Shown here: positions 36,985 to 50,044 of the stretch, in pieces
Numbering within the stretch: position 1 is the first letter of the stretch
Layout: the number at the start of each line of letters is the position of its first letter
Assembly (NCBI GenBank): GCA_026545225.1
Contig: CM048845.1
Coordinates: 33,713,001-33,777,000 of the forward strand
DNA from: Cornus controversa
Taxonomy: Eukaryota; Streptophyta; Magnoliopsida; Cornales; Cornaceae
Direction: 5' to 3'
DNA: 64,000 nucleotides
Program-made: the position numbers and the translations under genes
Notes under the pieces: generated by a model
What the model saw: only the letters and a program-made list of their open reading frames with translations
Databases searched by the model: none
What the model was told of the DNA's origin: nothing

Positions 36985-37526
36985 CAAAATCACATTGCTC
37001 TTGGGATTGTGCTTACACTTACACACTCTGATACGTGTTTATACTCTGTACCAATCCATAGTTATTTCGGGTTACTAACCCATTCAGTAACAACCCTCTT
37101 GCTCAAGTTTGAGGTTTTTCAACCCTGGAGGATATTTTTCCCCTTTACTTTCCACATGAGTCACTCTACAAGAATTTTCCTCATATGTCAAACATATCAC
37201 ATTTAACACACATACATACACACATTCTCGATGCAATAACACTCATATCAGGCCCAAAAATCACACTGCTCTTGGGATTGTGCTCACACTCACACACTTC
37301 GATATGTGCTTATGCCCTATACCAATCCATAGTTATTTTAGGTTACTAACCCATTCAGTAATAACTCTCTTACGTAAGTTGGAGGTCCTTCAACCCCGGA
37401 GGATATCTTCCCCTTCTACTTTTCACATGACTCACTCTTTGAGAATTTTCCCATATGCCAAACATATCACATTTAGCACACATACATATGCACATTCTCG
37501 ATACAGTAACACCAATATCATGCTCT
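36985..37526. repeat. Two-copy 271-bp tandem duplication
   Basis: The text 'gctcttgggattgtgct' starts each copy. 'ccaatccatagttatttc' or its near match, 'cccattcagtaa' and 'cacattctcgat' follow at the same spacing, with a period of 271 bases. The two copies differ at many scattered positions, so the duplication is old. Confidence 0.85.
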
Positions 37527-39154
37527 AAGTACATACCTAACATATGATGCATTGAATCACGATTGACTCATACAATCAATCTTTTCACATTGAAATTAGG
37601 CAAAAAAATTCAAGTTGAAACTAGAGTTCCAACACATATTCCAAAATATCATATATGAAATATGTGTCACCTAAAGCATATACATACAATTCAAGCATTC
37701 TAAATCACAATTTAGTCATTTCTATCAAAGAAAACATAAAGAACATCATTTAAATCATAATTTCTATCATAAAGCCCCTAATATACATATATAACATGAA
37801 AACGTCAATTTTATACATATAACATGGAAAAAAAACTTGTATTGATAGACACAACACACACCCCCTACCTCAAGACATGAAACTTCAAACTAAATCTCAA
37901 ATCCAGCGAACTAAAATTCACCAAACCTAGCTTTGTTCGTGTAGAGACCATGACCAATTTTGGTCGGTTTACCTATTTTTCATCATTTTTGCTATAAATG
38001 CATTTTGAATGATGTTATGGATGTTTCAAAAGTGAGAAACATGTTTGGAAGGTGTTTTAAGTATTTTGGAAAGTTTTCGGAAGATTTAGAGAAGTTTGGT
38101 CAAACCGGGGCCCGGGATGCAACTTAAGTGGGCTCAAAAATCCAAAAAATTCCTGAAAAATATTTATTTTTGGGAATGGCTTAGATGAAATGTTTAGAGA
38201 GTAGAGGAAGTGATTTTAAAATCGTAGGAGTTTTCAAAATTAGAAACGGAGCCCGGGAAGGTACGTTAAGTGGCCAGGAGCATTTTGCTCTTTTTGCGAG
38301 CCCTAGATATTTTAAATTTCAGTGGTAGAGATATTCAGCCAGATCTCATGCCTCTTTCTCTTTCTAAAACTCTCCATCTCCATAGCTCTCCCTTCTCTCT
38401 ACATTTCGGACCCATTCGGCTTGGATTCAAAACTCGCCGAAGGAGGGAGATACGTAGGGGACAGCTAGAGCTTTCATTTTAACTAAACAAAGTTGCGATT
38501 CAGCAAGGTAGACTCCACTAGAAAATTGGTGAAGTGCTTGGAAGGTCTTCATTGTTGAGGTAGGGGTTCTTCTTCTCTCCTAATTGTCAATTCTAGGGTT
38601 TCGGGTGAAAAGGAGAGGTGTAGGTTGTGTATCACATGTTTTAGGATAGTGAGAGGGGTGGGAAGTTAGATTTTCTCCTTCTCTTGAGTCCTATCTTTGC
38701 ACATTTGGTGTTCCTTGTATTGGTTTTAACATGTGGGTTAAAGTGTGTGAAATAAAAAAATTGGGTATATAGGTGTTATATGCTCAATTTGGGATTTATA
38801 TGCAAATGCCTAACCTTGTGTCATATATGTGATTATATGTGAAATATGTGGTAGATGAATGCATGTTAGTTCTATATGCTAAAATTATGCATTGAGTGTG
38901 GCATGAGTAATGTATGCTAATTTTGAAGTTGTATGCATATGGGAGGTTATATGCATGTGTTGTACATATATGTGTTATGTGTAGTTTTGTGGAGATAAAA
39001 TGCATGCTATGTTCCTTTATAACTAGATAATGCATTGTGAAGCATGAATATTGAATGCTTGAGTACAATATGTTCGAAATACATATATAGGACCGTTGTG
39101 AAGAAACGGGAAAAAGTGGTCGAATTGCCTAGAGTAGGTTGATACTCGGTAATG

Positions 39155-39445
39155 GCGTTGGAGTGGTTAGACTACCTTGGAGGTAGGAGTTCTCGGTGAA
39201 AATCTTGTAAGGGTCTCATCACTTGGTAGGACCAATGTTCTCGGCGATGTAGTCCGAAGATATGTCATCACTTGGTAGGACCTATGTTCTCAGTGGTGCA
39301 TTCTAAAAATATCTCATCACTTGGTAAGACCGATGTTCTCAGTGGTGCATTCCGAAAATGATCTCATCACCTGGTAGGACCGATGTTCTCGGTGGTGCGT
39401 ATTGAAACAGTTTCATTACCTAGTAGGACCGATGTTTTCGGTGAT
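39155..39445. repeat. Minisatellite of dyad units in the H LTR
   Basis: About five units of 46-50 bases contain TCACC/TCACT, then GGTAGGACCGATGTTCTC, then GGTGG/GGTGA. The outer TCACC/GGTGA arms are the same as in the 31082 LTR, while the inner text is different. Confidence 0.82.
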
Positions 39446-40326
39446 GAAAATTCCAAAATTTGGGTGGGAAATGGCCCAAGTCGTATGGTTGGTCAAGAAT
39501 CATGCTAAGGTCTTGGGTTGAGTCCGAGAGAGAGACAAGTGAGTGGTTAATGCTTCCATTCTAAATTGTGAAGCATGCTATATGTTTAATGCATTCTTAT
39601 ATATATGCATTGCTTGTGAATGAACATGGTTTATGTTGGATGATACATGTAATGTAGTTGAATGCATTCATATAGGTCGTGTCGGGTTGGCACTTAGGAG
39701 GGTTGGGGAACCTTTACTGAGCCGCAGTAGTGCTCACCCCTTTATTCTAAACTCTTTTACAGATAAGGCACCGATGACGGATGAGACTTGAGTGTCCAAG
39801 TGGAACTCTAGTAGCATTTTGATACATTTTGGGATATTTTATATTTTGTGGCTATCCGTGCCGGCTTGTGGTACGTTGATTATGAAATTGTAGTCATGGT
39901 TGGATTTTTAGCATTTTTGGACTTTATACATGAAATCCTTATAATGACTATAAACTTGGAAGCCATTTAGATTTAGGATGTATGTTTTGGACCCAATGAA
40001 TGTTTTTCAGATTATATAAATGTTGCAGTTATATTATCATATATGTAACTTGTGTTCTTCATTCGAATCTTGTATGTATAAAGATGAGGTTGGTTTATGA
40101 GAGTTTGTGGACATATGTAAAGATATGTGTAATCTTGATGAGAAAGAATACGGATTGTGAGATCTTTGTGATTCAAATGCGTGATTTGATAAATGTGTAT
40201 GGTGATATAGCATTTCTAAATTATTTGAATGCTATTGGATGAGTTTTAGATGTTGGAAAAGGTTTAGATATGAGTGTTGGGGCGAATCTCGATCAAAAAG
40301 GTGAAAAAGGGGGTTCCTAGGTTAAA

Positions 40327-40470
40327 TAAGTCGACTTACTTCTTTCTATAAGTCGACTGATTTGGATAGTGCATTTTAGAGCTTTCTAGAGCAGCAAATA
40401 AGTCAACTTATTCATTCAATAAGTCTACTTATTCACTCATAAGTCGACTTACTCATTTCAATAAGTCGAC
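40327..40470. repeat. Palindromic word block in the H LTR
   Basis: The perfect 12-base palindrome TAAGTCGACTTA occurs at 40327-40338 and 40440-40451. Close variants lie at about 40349, 40397, 40420 and 40460. It lies about 375-515 bases before the LTR end, similar to the block in the 31082 LTR. Confidence 0.88.
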
Positions 40471-41143
40471 TAATGCAGATTTTCAAATTTTAAAATAGGC
40501 ATAACTTAGTCGTTTCAAATCTGAATCAAGTGATTCCTTTTTTGAAATTGAGTATTTTTGGATTCTCTATCCAATGGGATAAGTTTCAACTTTGGATTCC
40601 AAACACACAAAGTATTAAGTCCTGAGAGTGAGTGATTTATGAAAGTGCGGATAAATAAAATTCCCACTAAGGTGTTATGATTTGATATAGGGCCCATGAG
40701 GGTTGGATAAGGTGGAGTTATGCACATTTATGTGCAAGAATAGAGTTAAGCTTCCACAGTAATTGAGGGTAATAAGGGTTCATTGGGATTAATGGACGGG
40801 TTAACCTCCGGTCTTTCAGGAGTCAGGGAATCGGGGTATTACAGACTGGTATCAAAGCTAAATACTAGTGCATGAGTGTGGTTAAGGTTGTTCACGGGGT
40901 TGAGTGAACGGGTTCACACTTAGGATTCGGGTCGGTCTGGGGGAGTTCGGACGGTCCGGATTCTGGGGCGTGACAGTTCGGATCAAATCGATGCCTTTAT
41001 CACGTAGAACAAACTTTCATTCTTCAGCACCTTCTAAATCTAGCCCTTAGGCCTTTAAAACCTAGAGAGAAGAAGAAGATGATGAAGAGGAGAGAAGGAA
41101 GAGCTTTGGCTGGCTTTTTCAAAACTGAGAATTGAGCCAAAAT

Positions 41144-42543
41144 TGTGAGTTATGCGGTGTGGAAATGGTTCAGTTAATTTAATGTAAGATGCTAATCCTT
41201 AGACCAAGAAGGGGTGAATAGGTCTTCTTGCCCAATTTCTATGATTGATTAATTTTTCACAATGATTATAAATTAACATCCAAACCAATTATAAAATAAA
41301 TAAAACAAGTAGGAAAGTTAGAGATGACACCAAGATTTTTATGTGGAAACCCTAGGAAGGGAATAACCATAGCGGTAAGGCAGAAAACCCCAGAGAATCC
41401 AATCCACTATCTCAAAGCAAAGTACAATAGACTCTGTCCTAAACTCACACCCACTCCACTCTGACAAGAACTTTGATGTGGAACACCTCAGGCTTATAAT
41501 TGCGACTCCCTCGTCTAACTGTTGCATATTCCCAACTAACGTCTCAATTCTTCCATAAGGATAGTTGAAAGAACACAAATACTCCATGAGTATTTTGTCC
41601 CCTTTGTAGTGATTGCTTCTCCTCCTCTTCAAATAAAATCAAGTAGTATCAAGGAACCACCTCTACTATTCTGATCAAACTGTATAGACTGATGATGATG
41701 TATTTGAGAATCTGGTTGATTAGCTATGAACAGCATCACAAATTAAACACTCCATGTGTCTGTGCTCTCAAAAATATAAATAAAGAATTTGGGGGAAGAA
41801 AATCATTTGTAAGAAAAATATATCTCAATGCTTTCTCTCTCTAGAATAAGAATTTTAGTTCATTTGAAAGCTTAATTTTTCACCCCATGAGAGAGAAGTC
41901 ATATGAGGTTTTTATAGAGATTAAAAATTTTAATTTTTCTTGAAAAACAAGTTAAAATACAATAGGAAACAAGTCCCCACAATTTTAGAATGGTTCGGGT
42001 CAAAACAGGCTTATTTTCGCAGAGCAACCAATTTGGAAGGGTCTGGGCTTTAGTTGGACCAATCCGTCTACTGTAGCAACCTCTTAAAGAGATGTTGAGA
42101 CTCCTTGGACCGGTCCAGCCTTCACTTGGACCGGTCCAACTGTGTTGATGCTCAATATTGAGGTCCTAAGAGCTCTTGGACGGGTTCGGGAAAGTCATGG
42201 ACCGGTTCAACCATGAAAAATGTGAAAATATGACTTTGAAACTCTATTTTTTAAGACCAGAAAAAATATTTTAACAAACTATGTGTCCTCAACAACGTAC
42301 CTGGACAAAATGTTGCTCAAACCATGATCACCGACGTCCATACTCACTTGTAGTCACTTGAATGCTTCAATCAACCAAACTTTTTGTTGAGGCACTCTCT
42401 AGATGATGCATTGATGAAGAATACACTCCTTGCTCTCAGTCTTCAACCCCATGATCAATTACAAAAATATGAATGAACGCATACAACTCGATCAAGCATA
42501 GTTTTGACACCAAATATTGCCAATTACAAATTTATACGTTACA
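41144..42543 (-). mobile_element. SIRE-like Ty1/copia LTR (3' LTR, minus strand)
   Basis: A 1400-bp LTR reads TGTAACGTATAAATTTG on the minus strand and ends at 41144. The adjacent 'acctcccccttaggcaat' is, in reverse, a GGGGGAG polypurine tract next to TTGTCATAAA, the usual 3' junction of SIRE-like copia elements. The phrase 'gaaggggtgaatag' and 'gtggaacacctcaggcttat' recur in the fragment at 50045-50635. Confidence 0.72.
42105..42215. repeat. Palindromic word block in the SIRE-like LTR
   Basis: TGGACCGGTCCA (42106-42117) and the 14-base palindrome TTGGACCGGTCCAA (42126-42139) are followed by decayed versions at about 42177 and 42198, and preceded by one at about 42055. Confidence 0.85.
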
Positions 42544-43151
42544 ACCTCCCCCTTAGGCAATTTTATGACAAAACCTTCCTAGATAATATGTAAATCTACC
42601 CCGTAGTAGAAAAGATAAACTACAAGTTGTCAAAAATAAAAACAACACAACTGAGCCAAACCAAGCATTCACTATGATCTTGAGCTTATGGCAAATATGA
42701 AGAACACCTATATTCAGCAAATATAATGAACCTCGATATTCTTCAAAACAACATTAAAAAATACCTTTATGAAAGCTTAATAAATATAAATAAACATAAC
42801 CACTAATAAAGATAATCATGTAATGCCAATGCATACAAAATGCTTATGGAATGCACAATGCTTATGCAATACTCTCCCTCAAACAACCAACCTCATTTCC
42901 CCTTAATGATAGATAACTAAACAACTCTCCCTGAAAGTCACAAAAGTCACATAATCTCTCCAACAAACTCTCCAAATCTTTTTCCCTTTTTGTCACAAAT
43001 TGACAAGGGACTGAAAAGAAACAAAAAAAAAAACTAAGGAGGAAGCAAGCAAGCATATAGAACTTGTATATGTAAACCATAGAAAATATTGACTCCACAA
43101 GATTATATGAACACAACAAAACTAAAACCAAAGCTTAATCAATTAGTTTCA
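42544..43151 (-). mobile_element. 3' internal region of the SIRE-like copia element
   Basis: It has the usual non-coding content: on the minus strand, purine-rich GGGGGAG and GGGAGAGT phrases beside TTTGTGACAAAAAGGG. It is cut at 43151 by element E. No coding part remains. Confidence 0.6.
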
Positions 43152-44499
43152 TGTTGTGTGCGGTTACGCTACTCACAATTTAAAATTTAGCACTTGCAAT
43201 AGAATGAATCCTTGAAGGAAAAGGCTCTAAGTGGAGCGTGTCGATCCCACAGAGACTGTAGGAATAATTCGCTAAAGTTTGAGGGTTGATTCTTGTTCAA
43301 ATCACAATCAAGTGTTGGTTGTTTTATTACTCTACTTTGAAAGCATAAAAGATAATTAAAATACAAAGTTTGAGAGAAGAGTTAAAGGACTAGGGTTGAG
43401 ACCTCACCACTAGCCTCGTAGTATGTCACACTTATAATAAATTGGGAGAATTCATATGAATGTCTACTAAATGACGCGTTGACAAGTCCCGCATACAACG
43501 ATGTCACCAAGAGAATACACACACCTTAATATACTATAATCCATCATCGATAAGTGTGGTTTATCTACCTACCTACTTATCTAATTATCTAAATGTAGCT
43601 AAATCACTATCTCTAAGCATGGACTTTGCAAATCTAGTTATGCATGTTATAGTGAAAACTAGTCTCAAGCCATCACTTGTAGTCCTTATGAAACTTACAG
43701 TGTTTGAAAATCATGTGAGGAATTTAAATATTCTAAGACAAGAAGATAAATTACAACACATGAACACAAAGAAATTGTAAACTTATATTGCTATAAGGCT
43801 CAAGGCAAGAGACATATACACAACAATACATAAAAATCTCCAATTCATTGAAGTTAGAACATATTTACAAGACTAGGGTTTGTCAAAACTCTAGAGAAGG
43901 ATTAGTTGATCATGGTGGGCCGGAAGCACTCCATAGACAGAGATGGTCCCATGCTCAAAATAGTCTTCAAGGCCTTACAAAGCCCTCTTGAAGCTTTCCC
44001 TCTCTAGGACTTCACTTTCTCTCTCTAGAATTCTACATATGCTCTCTATTACAAGAATTATGATATATCCTTTTATTACATATTTTCTAGCTATATATCT
44101 GATTTGAGGCTCAAAATATCATAGAAATTCCATTCAATGCTTTATCCAAACAAAATTAGACAATTGGCAAGTGAAGAAAATATCTGTAGAAAAATATCTT
44201 CTGTAGGATTGGGCGATGCATCGATCTCTCCTTCTTCTACAAATCTTCAACTCTTCAGTTTTCCAACTCTGGTTTTGACACGCCATTCACTATTCCTTGA
44301 TATAAACTTTTCATGAAGCACGATAGGACATAGGAATGCATTCTTAAACTTATAAAGGAGTCAAATTGTGCCGAATTCTGAGTTTGAACCTAAAATCAAC
44401 AAAAACATAAAAACATGTAAAAACTATACAATATGTGCAGCTATGGGATTAAAATACACAAGTAAAGGCGCGAAAATGTCTAACATTCAATGTTTATCA
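43152..44499 (-). repeat. 3' LTR of element E
   Basis: It runs TGTTGTGTGCGG...TTTATCA on the plus strand and pairs with 49763-51577. It contains CGATGCATCG at 44214-44223. Confidence 0.88.
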
Positions 44500-47190
44500 C
44501 AGCCCCAAACTTAGATTTTGCTAGTCCCTTAGCAATACAAAAAGAAATAAAATAAAGCAACTACTCTAATTCCGCTTTCGTGGGAAACACAACTGCATTT
44601 AGCGAATGCAACAAGCCTTTTAAACCCTTAGACATGTCTAGTGGATGAGTGAAGTCTCATTGGGTTAAACATGCTTGTTAAACTCATAAAAGTATGCAAA
44701 AATGATGGTTTGCTTAGTCACCATCTAGAAAAGAGTGATACCCCTATTGGTTTTCAAAATGACAAATGCAACAAGTATTATGGAGTTATATGGACATCAA
44801 TAGATATAACCATTTGAAAGTCAGAATTAGGTGACAATCCCCACATAATGGTCAGTCTGATACACATACAAGTGCAAACCCTAAAATCCTCTTTGAAAGG
44901 TGAACATACATTTAAATGTGTGGTTTATTGTCGTAGATGGAGAATAAATAGAGCATTCGTGCTTAAAAGAAACAACTTTCCAAAACAGATCACCAAAGCA
45001 TAATGCTAACTGCAAAAATATTTACAAACATTAAGCATAATCGGCTATGCAATGCCTAAGTCCTTTAAGCTTTCTAGTTAGCCCATGTAACAATGTAGGG
45101 TCAATGACTCCCAAACTGGACGGTTTTAGGGCATTGGGTGAAGAAACACCCCTCGGACTTAATAACCGAGCTCACTCGACTACGAACTTAAACAAGCTAA
45201 TTGTTTCTTTATTGTTTAACCTTGCACACCTTTTAGACGTGAACACTCCATGCTTCATGGGCACAGAGGCCCGGTTTAATGAGTGAGAAGGCTTATTGCC
45301 AATTTATTTTATTTTGTTTATTTTCTTTTTCTCTTTTTTTTTTTAGCTTTTGATTTTTCTAAAGCAATTCATTCTTCAAGTAGTTCAAATAAAAATAAAC
45401 ATTTTCAAAATTCTCCATATAATGTATAACCCACAATTGAATGCATGTGTGCATGTTTGTGCCATTAATAACAAATTAGGGAAAGAACTGTACAATATTC
45501 AAAGACTAAACAAAAATATAGACCGTTCTAACCTAACACATAATTTTCAAAAGTTTAAGTATTTTCGAATGTCAAAACTCCTAATTACAAGCTGCATTTA
45601 TCGATGACGTTATGGGTATTACATCCTCAAATAGAAGGACATCATGGAAAACATAACATAAAAATGCAATATGTGCAAAAACAGTGTATGCTAGTGTACG
45701 ATACTACCCCCAAACTTAAATTAAACATTGTCCTCAATGTTTACACTAAAAAGAGTTTAAACAATGTTACCAGCTGGTTGATGGGTTTCAAAAAGTCAAA
45801 ACATCAACCATATTAGGGTAGTGGGTACACGGGTATGCATCGAATACGTGGGGCATCAGAACCTGCACAAGTACAACTATATACCAACATAACATACATT
45901 CACTGGAAAATAAATAAAAATAAAAGACGAAAATAAAATGTAAAGACAACGAAAAGCTGATAATATTCCAATAATTCAAACATGTGTGATTACAAATGTT
46001 GGAATTTATGGAATACAAAAGAATTGCTATATAAAGTAACAAAATAAAGTGCCAACAAGGCACTAGATAGTTTGATGACTATAACTATACAAAACATACA
46101 TAATTAAAATGAAAATAACACAAAATGAGAAACAAAAATAGGAAAACTAAAACTAATGCTGACGCGGCGACGGTGGAGGTGCAAAAGTTTATGCTGAAAG
46201 ATCCATGGCATGAGCACCAAGCGCCTGCCTAAACAGCTGTTGGATCTAATGCTGGCCTGCAATAATGGCGTCCAAGTGCGTGTCAGTCTGACAGTGGTGC
46301 TCAAGTGCAAGATGGTTGTCTTGCATCAAACTAATCATGTTGTTGCCAAAAGTACCGAAGAAATCATTCGTCTACTGGCGACGCTCGGCGAAATCCACCT
46401 ATAACTACTGTAGACTGGCACTAAGACACTCTAAACCAGTGGCTAGATAGTCATAATCAGCGTGGCTCATGGTAGGAATATCCGAGTCTGCCTCGGCCAA
46501 CAAATCCTATGAAAATCTAAGACCCATACTCCCAAATTCCAAAATTTAACAAGTATGTACAAAGGGAATACAAAGCCCTTACCTTGTGGCGTGCGAATCG
46601 AACCCAAATGGAGCTGTAAGCAAGTGAAATTCTCTTCTTGAATTCAAAGATTGATGATTGAGATGGTTACGCTTGCTTGGGACTTCTGGACGAGCGAGAG
46701 AATGTAGAGAGTCGCGAGCGAAAGAGAGAAAAATTTGAGGGAAAGACGAGGGGTTCGAATATTAAGTGACTGCGTGTGCAGTCACGTGCTTCGGTTACAA
46801 TGCATCGAAGTGGTTACTTTAATGCATTGAAGATGTCGATGCATCAAAGTAGAGGTTTCGATGCATTGAAGTGGTTCGATGCATCGACCATCTATCGACG
46901 CAAGGTGCGAAAGCTGTTGGAATTAACAAAAAAATTAGACCTTTTAAAGATCGATACATCAAAGCTAATTTTGATGCATCGAGCCTGCGATGGATCGAAG
47001 TGGATACTTCGATGCATCGAAGCTCTCTTTGACTGGAAGTTTGCAAATTTATCCCAAGTATGAAAAAATTTAAGTTGCACCCTCAATTCATACCTCTCAC
47101 ACTTAGACACTTCAAAAATATTCAGATACATCCCTTTTTGGATTCGAAGGGTCACACAGAACATGATAGGACCGCAAAAATTATGCTAAG
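44500..47190 (-). other. 3' internal region of element E, largely non-coding
   Basis: The first kilobase follows the 3' internal region of elements B and C ('ttgctagtcccttagcaata', 'gaggcccggtt', 'gtcctcaatgt'). After about 46060 there is a degraded stretch that may be the end of the env-region ORF, then the palindromic block at 46795-47025. The many small frames here show no recognisable protein. Confidence 0.6.
46795..47025. repeat. Palindromic word block in element E
   Basis: CGATGCATCG-type words recur about nine times. They include TCGATGCATCGA at 46876-46887 and the 16-base palindrome CTTCGATGCATCGAAG at 47007-47022, with 'gaagtgg' spacers. Confidence 0.9.
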
Positions 47191-49010
47191 TTTACCGTCT
47201 ATGGTGAGACGTGCACACAAGTTCATCCACAACGGCTACACAAAAGCATTCTCTCTCATTATTGGTAGTGTGGTGATATGCATCAAAGGTATTCAACCTA
47301 ACAGTCATATTCCTATAAAAGATGTCTATCACCCCGGTACAATAATTAATGTAAGCGTTAGCCGTAGCCAAGAATGGATGATGTAGAATGATCGGAATAT
47401 GCTTTACAGGATCTTGAACAGGTTCGGTGTAAAGGACTATAAAGTCCACCAGGAAATAGAATTTGTCCACTTTGATTAGACATCCTCAATTATTTTACGT
47501 GGTTGCCTTATCGAATGGTCGGTGAGTTGCAACACAATTGTGGTGGGCATAAGTTCTCCTAGCTCTAATTTCCTATAAATTGAGTAAGACAGTAAGTTAA
47601 AACTTGCTCCCAAGTCAAGGAGGGCCCTCTTGAATTCATAGTCACCAATGACACAAGAGAATGTCAGGGCACTAGGATCCTTGAATTTAGGAGGGGTGTT
47701 ACTTTGAAGAATTGAACTTACCTGCTCAGCTAATTGGACTTTCCTAGGAACGTGTTTTCTAGATTTACGCTTTTGAGTGCATAAGTCCTTTAGAAATTTA
47801 TTTAAAGATTTCTATCATGTCTTGCAATTTATCTCCTTGCTTCCCAAATTGAGAAGGTTTCCTTAATCTTTGAGGAAAGGGAATAGGGGGTTCATATGAA
47901 GCTTCTTGAATTGAAATAGATGAGAATTTAGCCTTCATGAACTTTTTTTTTCCTTTATCTTTTGGATTATTAGAGAACTCTTTTGGATTTAAAGGAAAAT
48001 CATTTGGATTTAAAAGAATCTTTGGATTCATTGGATACTCACATTCTTTCTCCCTCATTTTATCAACCGGGTTTTCTAACACTCTACCACTCCTTAAACT
48101 AGTAATTGATTGAGCTTGTTCTTTGTTAAACTCAAAGGAATGAGAAACATCATCAATTACTTGAACTCCATAAGGGTTTGCCACCGTTTGGCTAGGCAAT
48201 TTTCCACCCTCTCGATGATTCATTGTGTTAGCTAGCTGTCCCAATTTGGACTCTATCTTTGTAATAGATTGTGAGTGGGCATTGATCTTTTGGGTATTAC
48301 TTTCAATATTGCCTAAAGTAGCCAAAACCTTTTCCTCAAAACTTGGGTTTTGAGGAGGTGGTTGATTGGGAGTGTAATAGAAACTCGAATTTGGATTTGG
48401 TTGATAAGGTCTAAGCTGGAATTGAGATTGACCTTGCTGTCCATGTGGTCCCTAAGACACTTGATATTGACCTTGGTTCCTATACTGAAATTGGTTTTGA
48501 TCTCTCCATCCAGGATTATAAGAGTTTTGATATGATCCTTGATCCGGCCTAGAATAAAGTGCATTTGCTTGCTCTTGTGAGAATTTAGGGAATTGCCCCG
48601 CATAAGGACAATCTTTTATATAATGAGAAGGACTAGAGCAAAAGGAACACACATCATATGTGGGATGAAGGGTAGGATTAGAAATAATAGGATGGGAGGA
48701 GGAGGGCGAAGAAGAAGAAGAACCGGCTAACATGATTTTATCTAATTTCTTTTCTAGGGCCTCTATCTTCCTATCTGTTGCTTGTTCCTTATGCATTTCA
48801 AAGATACTTTCAGTTTAGGCGTTAAGAGGAGAAACTACCTTATTCTTCCTTTCATTAGAAGAACGATAAGATGAATTTTCACTCAAGTTCTCAAAAAGTA
48901 CCCATGCTTCATCAGGACTTTTTAAAAAGAACGTACCTCCATAACTAGCATCAACCATTTGTTTGTGGGGCTCTCCTAAATCATCGTAAAATCCTTGCAC
49001 CAATTTCTAT
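47190..49010 (-). pseudogene. Gag and protease region of element E
   Basis: Minus-strand text includes MVDASYGGTFFLKSPDEAW, the cysteine motif CSFCSSPSHYIKDCP, NPHSQSI-like ESKLGQLANTMN, and a protease-side block FYFLVDFIVL near 47440. The layout is the same as in elements A and B but more diverged, so E belongs to a different Athila subfamily. It is a broken fossil. Confidence 0.82.
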
Positions 49011-50044
49011 TTGAGAATAGCATGGTGTGGGCAAGACCTCAAAAGGTCCTTCATCATTTCCCAAGTTTCATGAAAATTTTCTCCTTCCCTTTGAGAGAAA
49101 CCGATGATGGCTCTCCATGTATCATTAGTCTTCTCTATTGGAAAGTATTTCTTTAAAAACTCTCGTTACATTTCTGCCCAAGAGTTAATGGAATTTGGCT
49201 ATAAGGAGTTAAACCATTGCTTGACTTTATCCTTAAGTGAGAAAGGGAAAATAAAAATGCTAGGAAATGCATAGGTAGATGGAACATAAAAATCTCGAAG
49301 AATCTCACCACCCGGTGGGGGTGGTAAAATGGAATTTTATTGAACATTTGGGTTATCATTATTTTCCATGGTTTCTTTCCTATGTTCCCTACATAATATA
49401 GGGTCCCTAGAAATACTACTATGTTATCTAAGAGTTCTTTCAAGTTCAAGGTCACACAACAACAAAGGTAATGACAACGATCTCCTACCTTGCATATGAA
49501 TAAACCAAAATTTAAACTATATGCAAAAATAAAAATTTTAAACTCTTAAGTGCAAGAAAGTTAGGCACTCTACTCACAAGGGATCCAAGCTTAAGTCTTG
49601 ATGCCTTATTTAGATAAGTACCTACAATAAAACACTTCCAAAATAAAGATAAAAATAATTACAATTAAAGAATGCAAAGAATGAGTTAAGTTAAAATTTA
49701 AACTAGACTCAATCCTCTAATTTTAGCAATTAAACCGTAGTCCCAGGCAATGGCGTCAAAATTGTTGTGTGCAGTTGCACTACTCGAAATTTATAATTTA
49801 TCACTCGCAATAGAATGAATCCTTGAAGGATAGGGCTCTAAGTTGAGGGTGTCGATCCCACAGAGACTATGTAGGAATCATTTGCTAAAGGTTGAGGGTT
49901 GGTTCTTGTTAAAATCACAATCAGGTGTTGGTTGTTTTCTTACTCTAATTTGAAAGCATAAAAGATAATTAAAATACAAAATTTGAGAGAATAGTTAAGG
50001 ACTAGGGTTGAGACCTCACCACTAGCCTCGTAGTATGTCACACT

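Larger units (their letters stand above)
37940..40975 (+). mobile_element. Long gypsy-like element H reduced to LTR, primer site and LTR end
   Basis: The LTR 37940-40843 (2904 bp, TGTAGAGACC...GGTATTACA) is followed by a tRNA-Met-type primer site TGGTATCAAAGC (40848-40859) and about 110 further bases. It then ends in an LTR-like terminus GGGGCGTGACA at 40975. Perfect target duplications GTTCG flank the whole (37935-37939, 40976-40980). It is a broken remnant whose body was lost while the outer ends stayed in place. Confidence 0.88.
35949..41143 (-). mobile_element. Minus-strand long LTR I, interrupted by element H
   Basis: The left end is TGTCATGCCCAAATTTCC, the reversed LTR ending. It continues to 37939, is interrupted by H (37940-40975), and resumes after 40980 with the leader-like text seen in related LTRs until the SIRE-like LTR at 41144. 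It contains a palindromic word block (36140-36310) and a 271-bp tandem duplication (36985-37526). No internal coding region is visible. Confidence 0.62.

Noticed and set aside
37003-37060. Telomere- or centromere-type satellite
   Set aside because: Only two copies of the 271-bp unit exist and both lie within one LTR.
42862-43131. 89-codon minus-strand frame with a hydrophobic stretch
   Set aside because: It lies in the non-coding 3' internal region of the SIRE-like element. The hydrophobic run comes from T-rich sequence.
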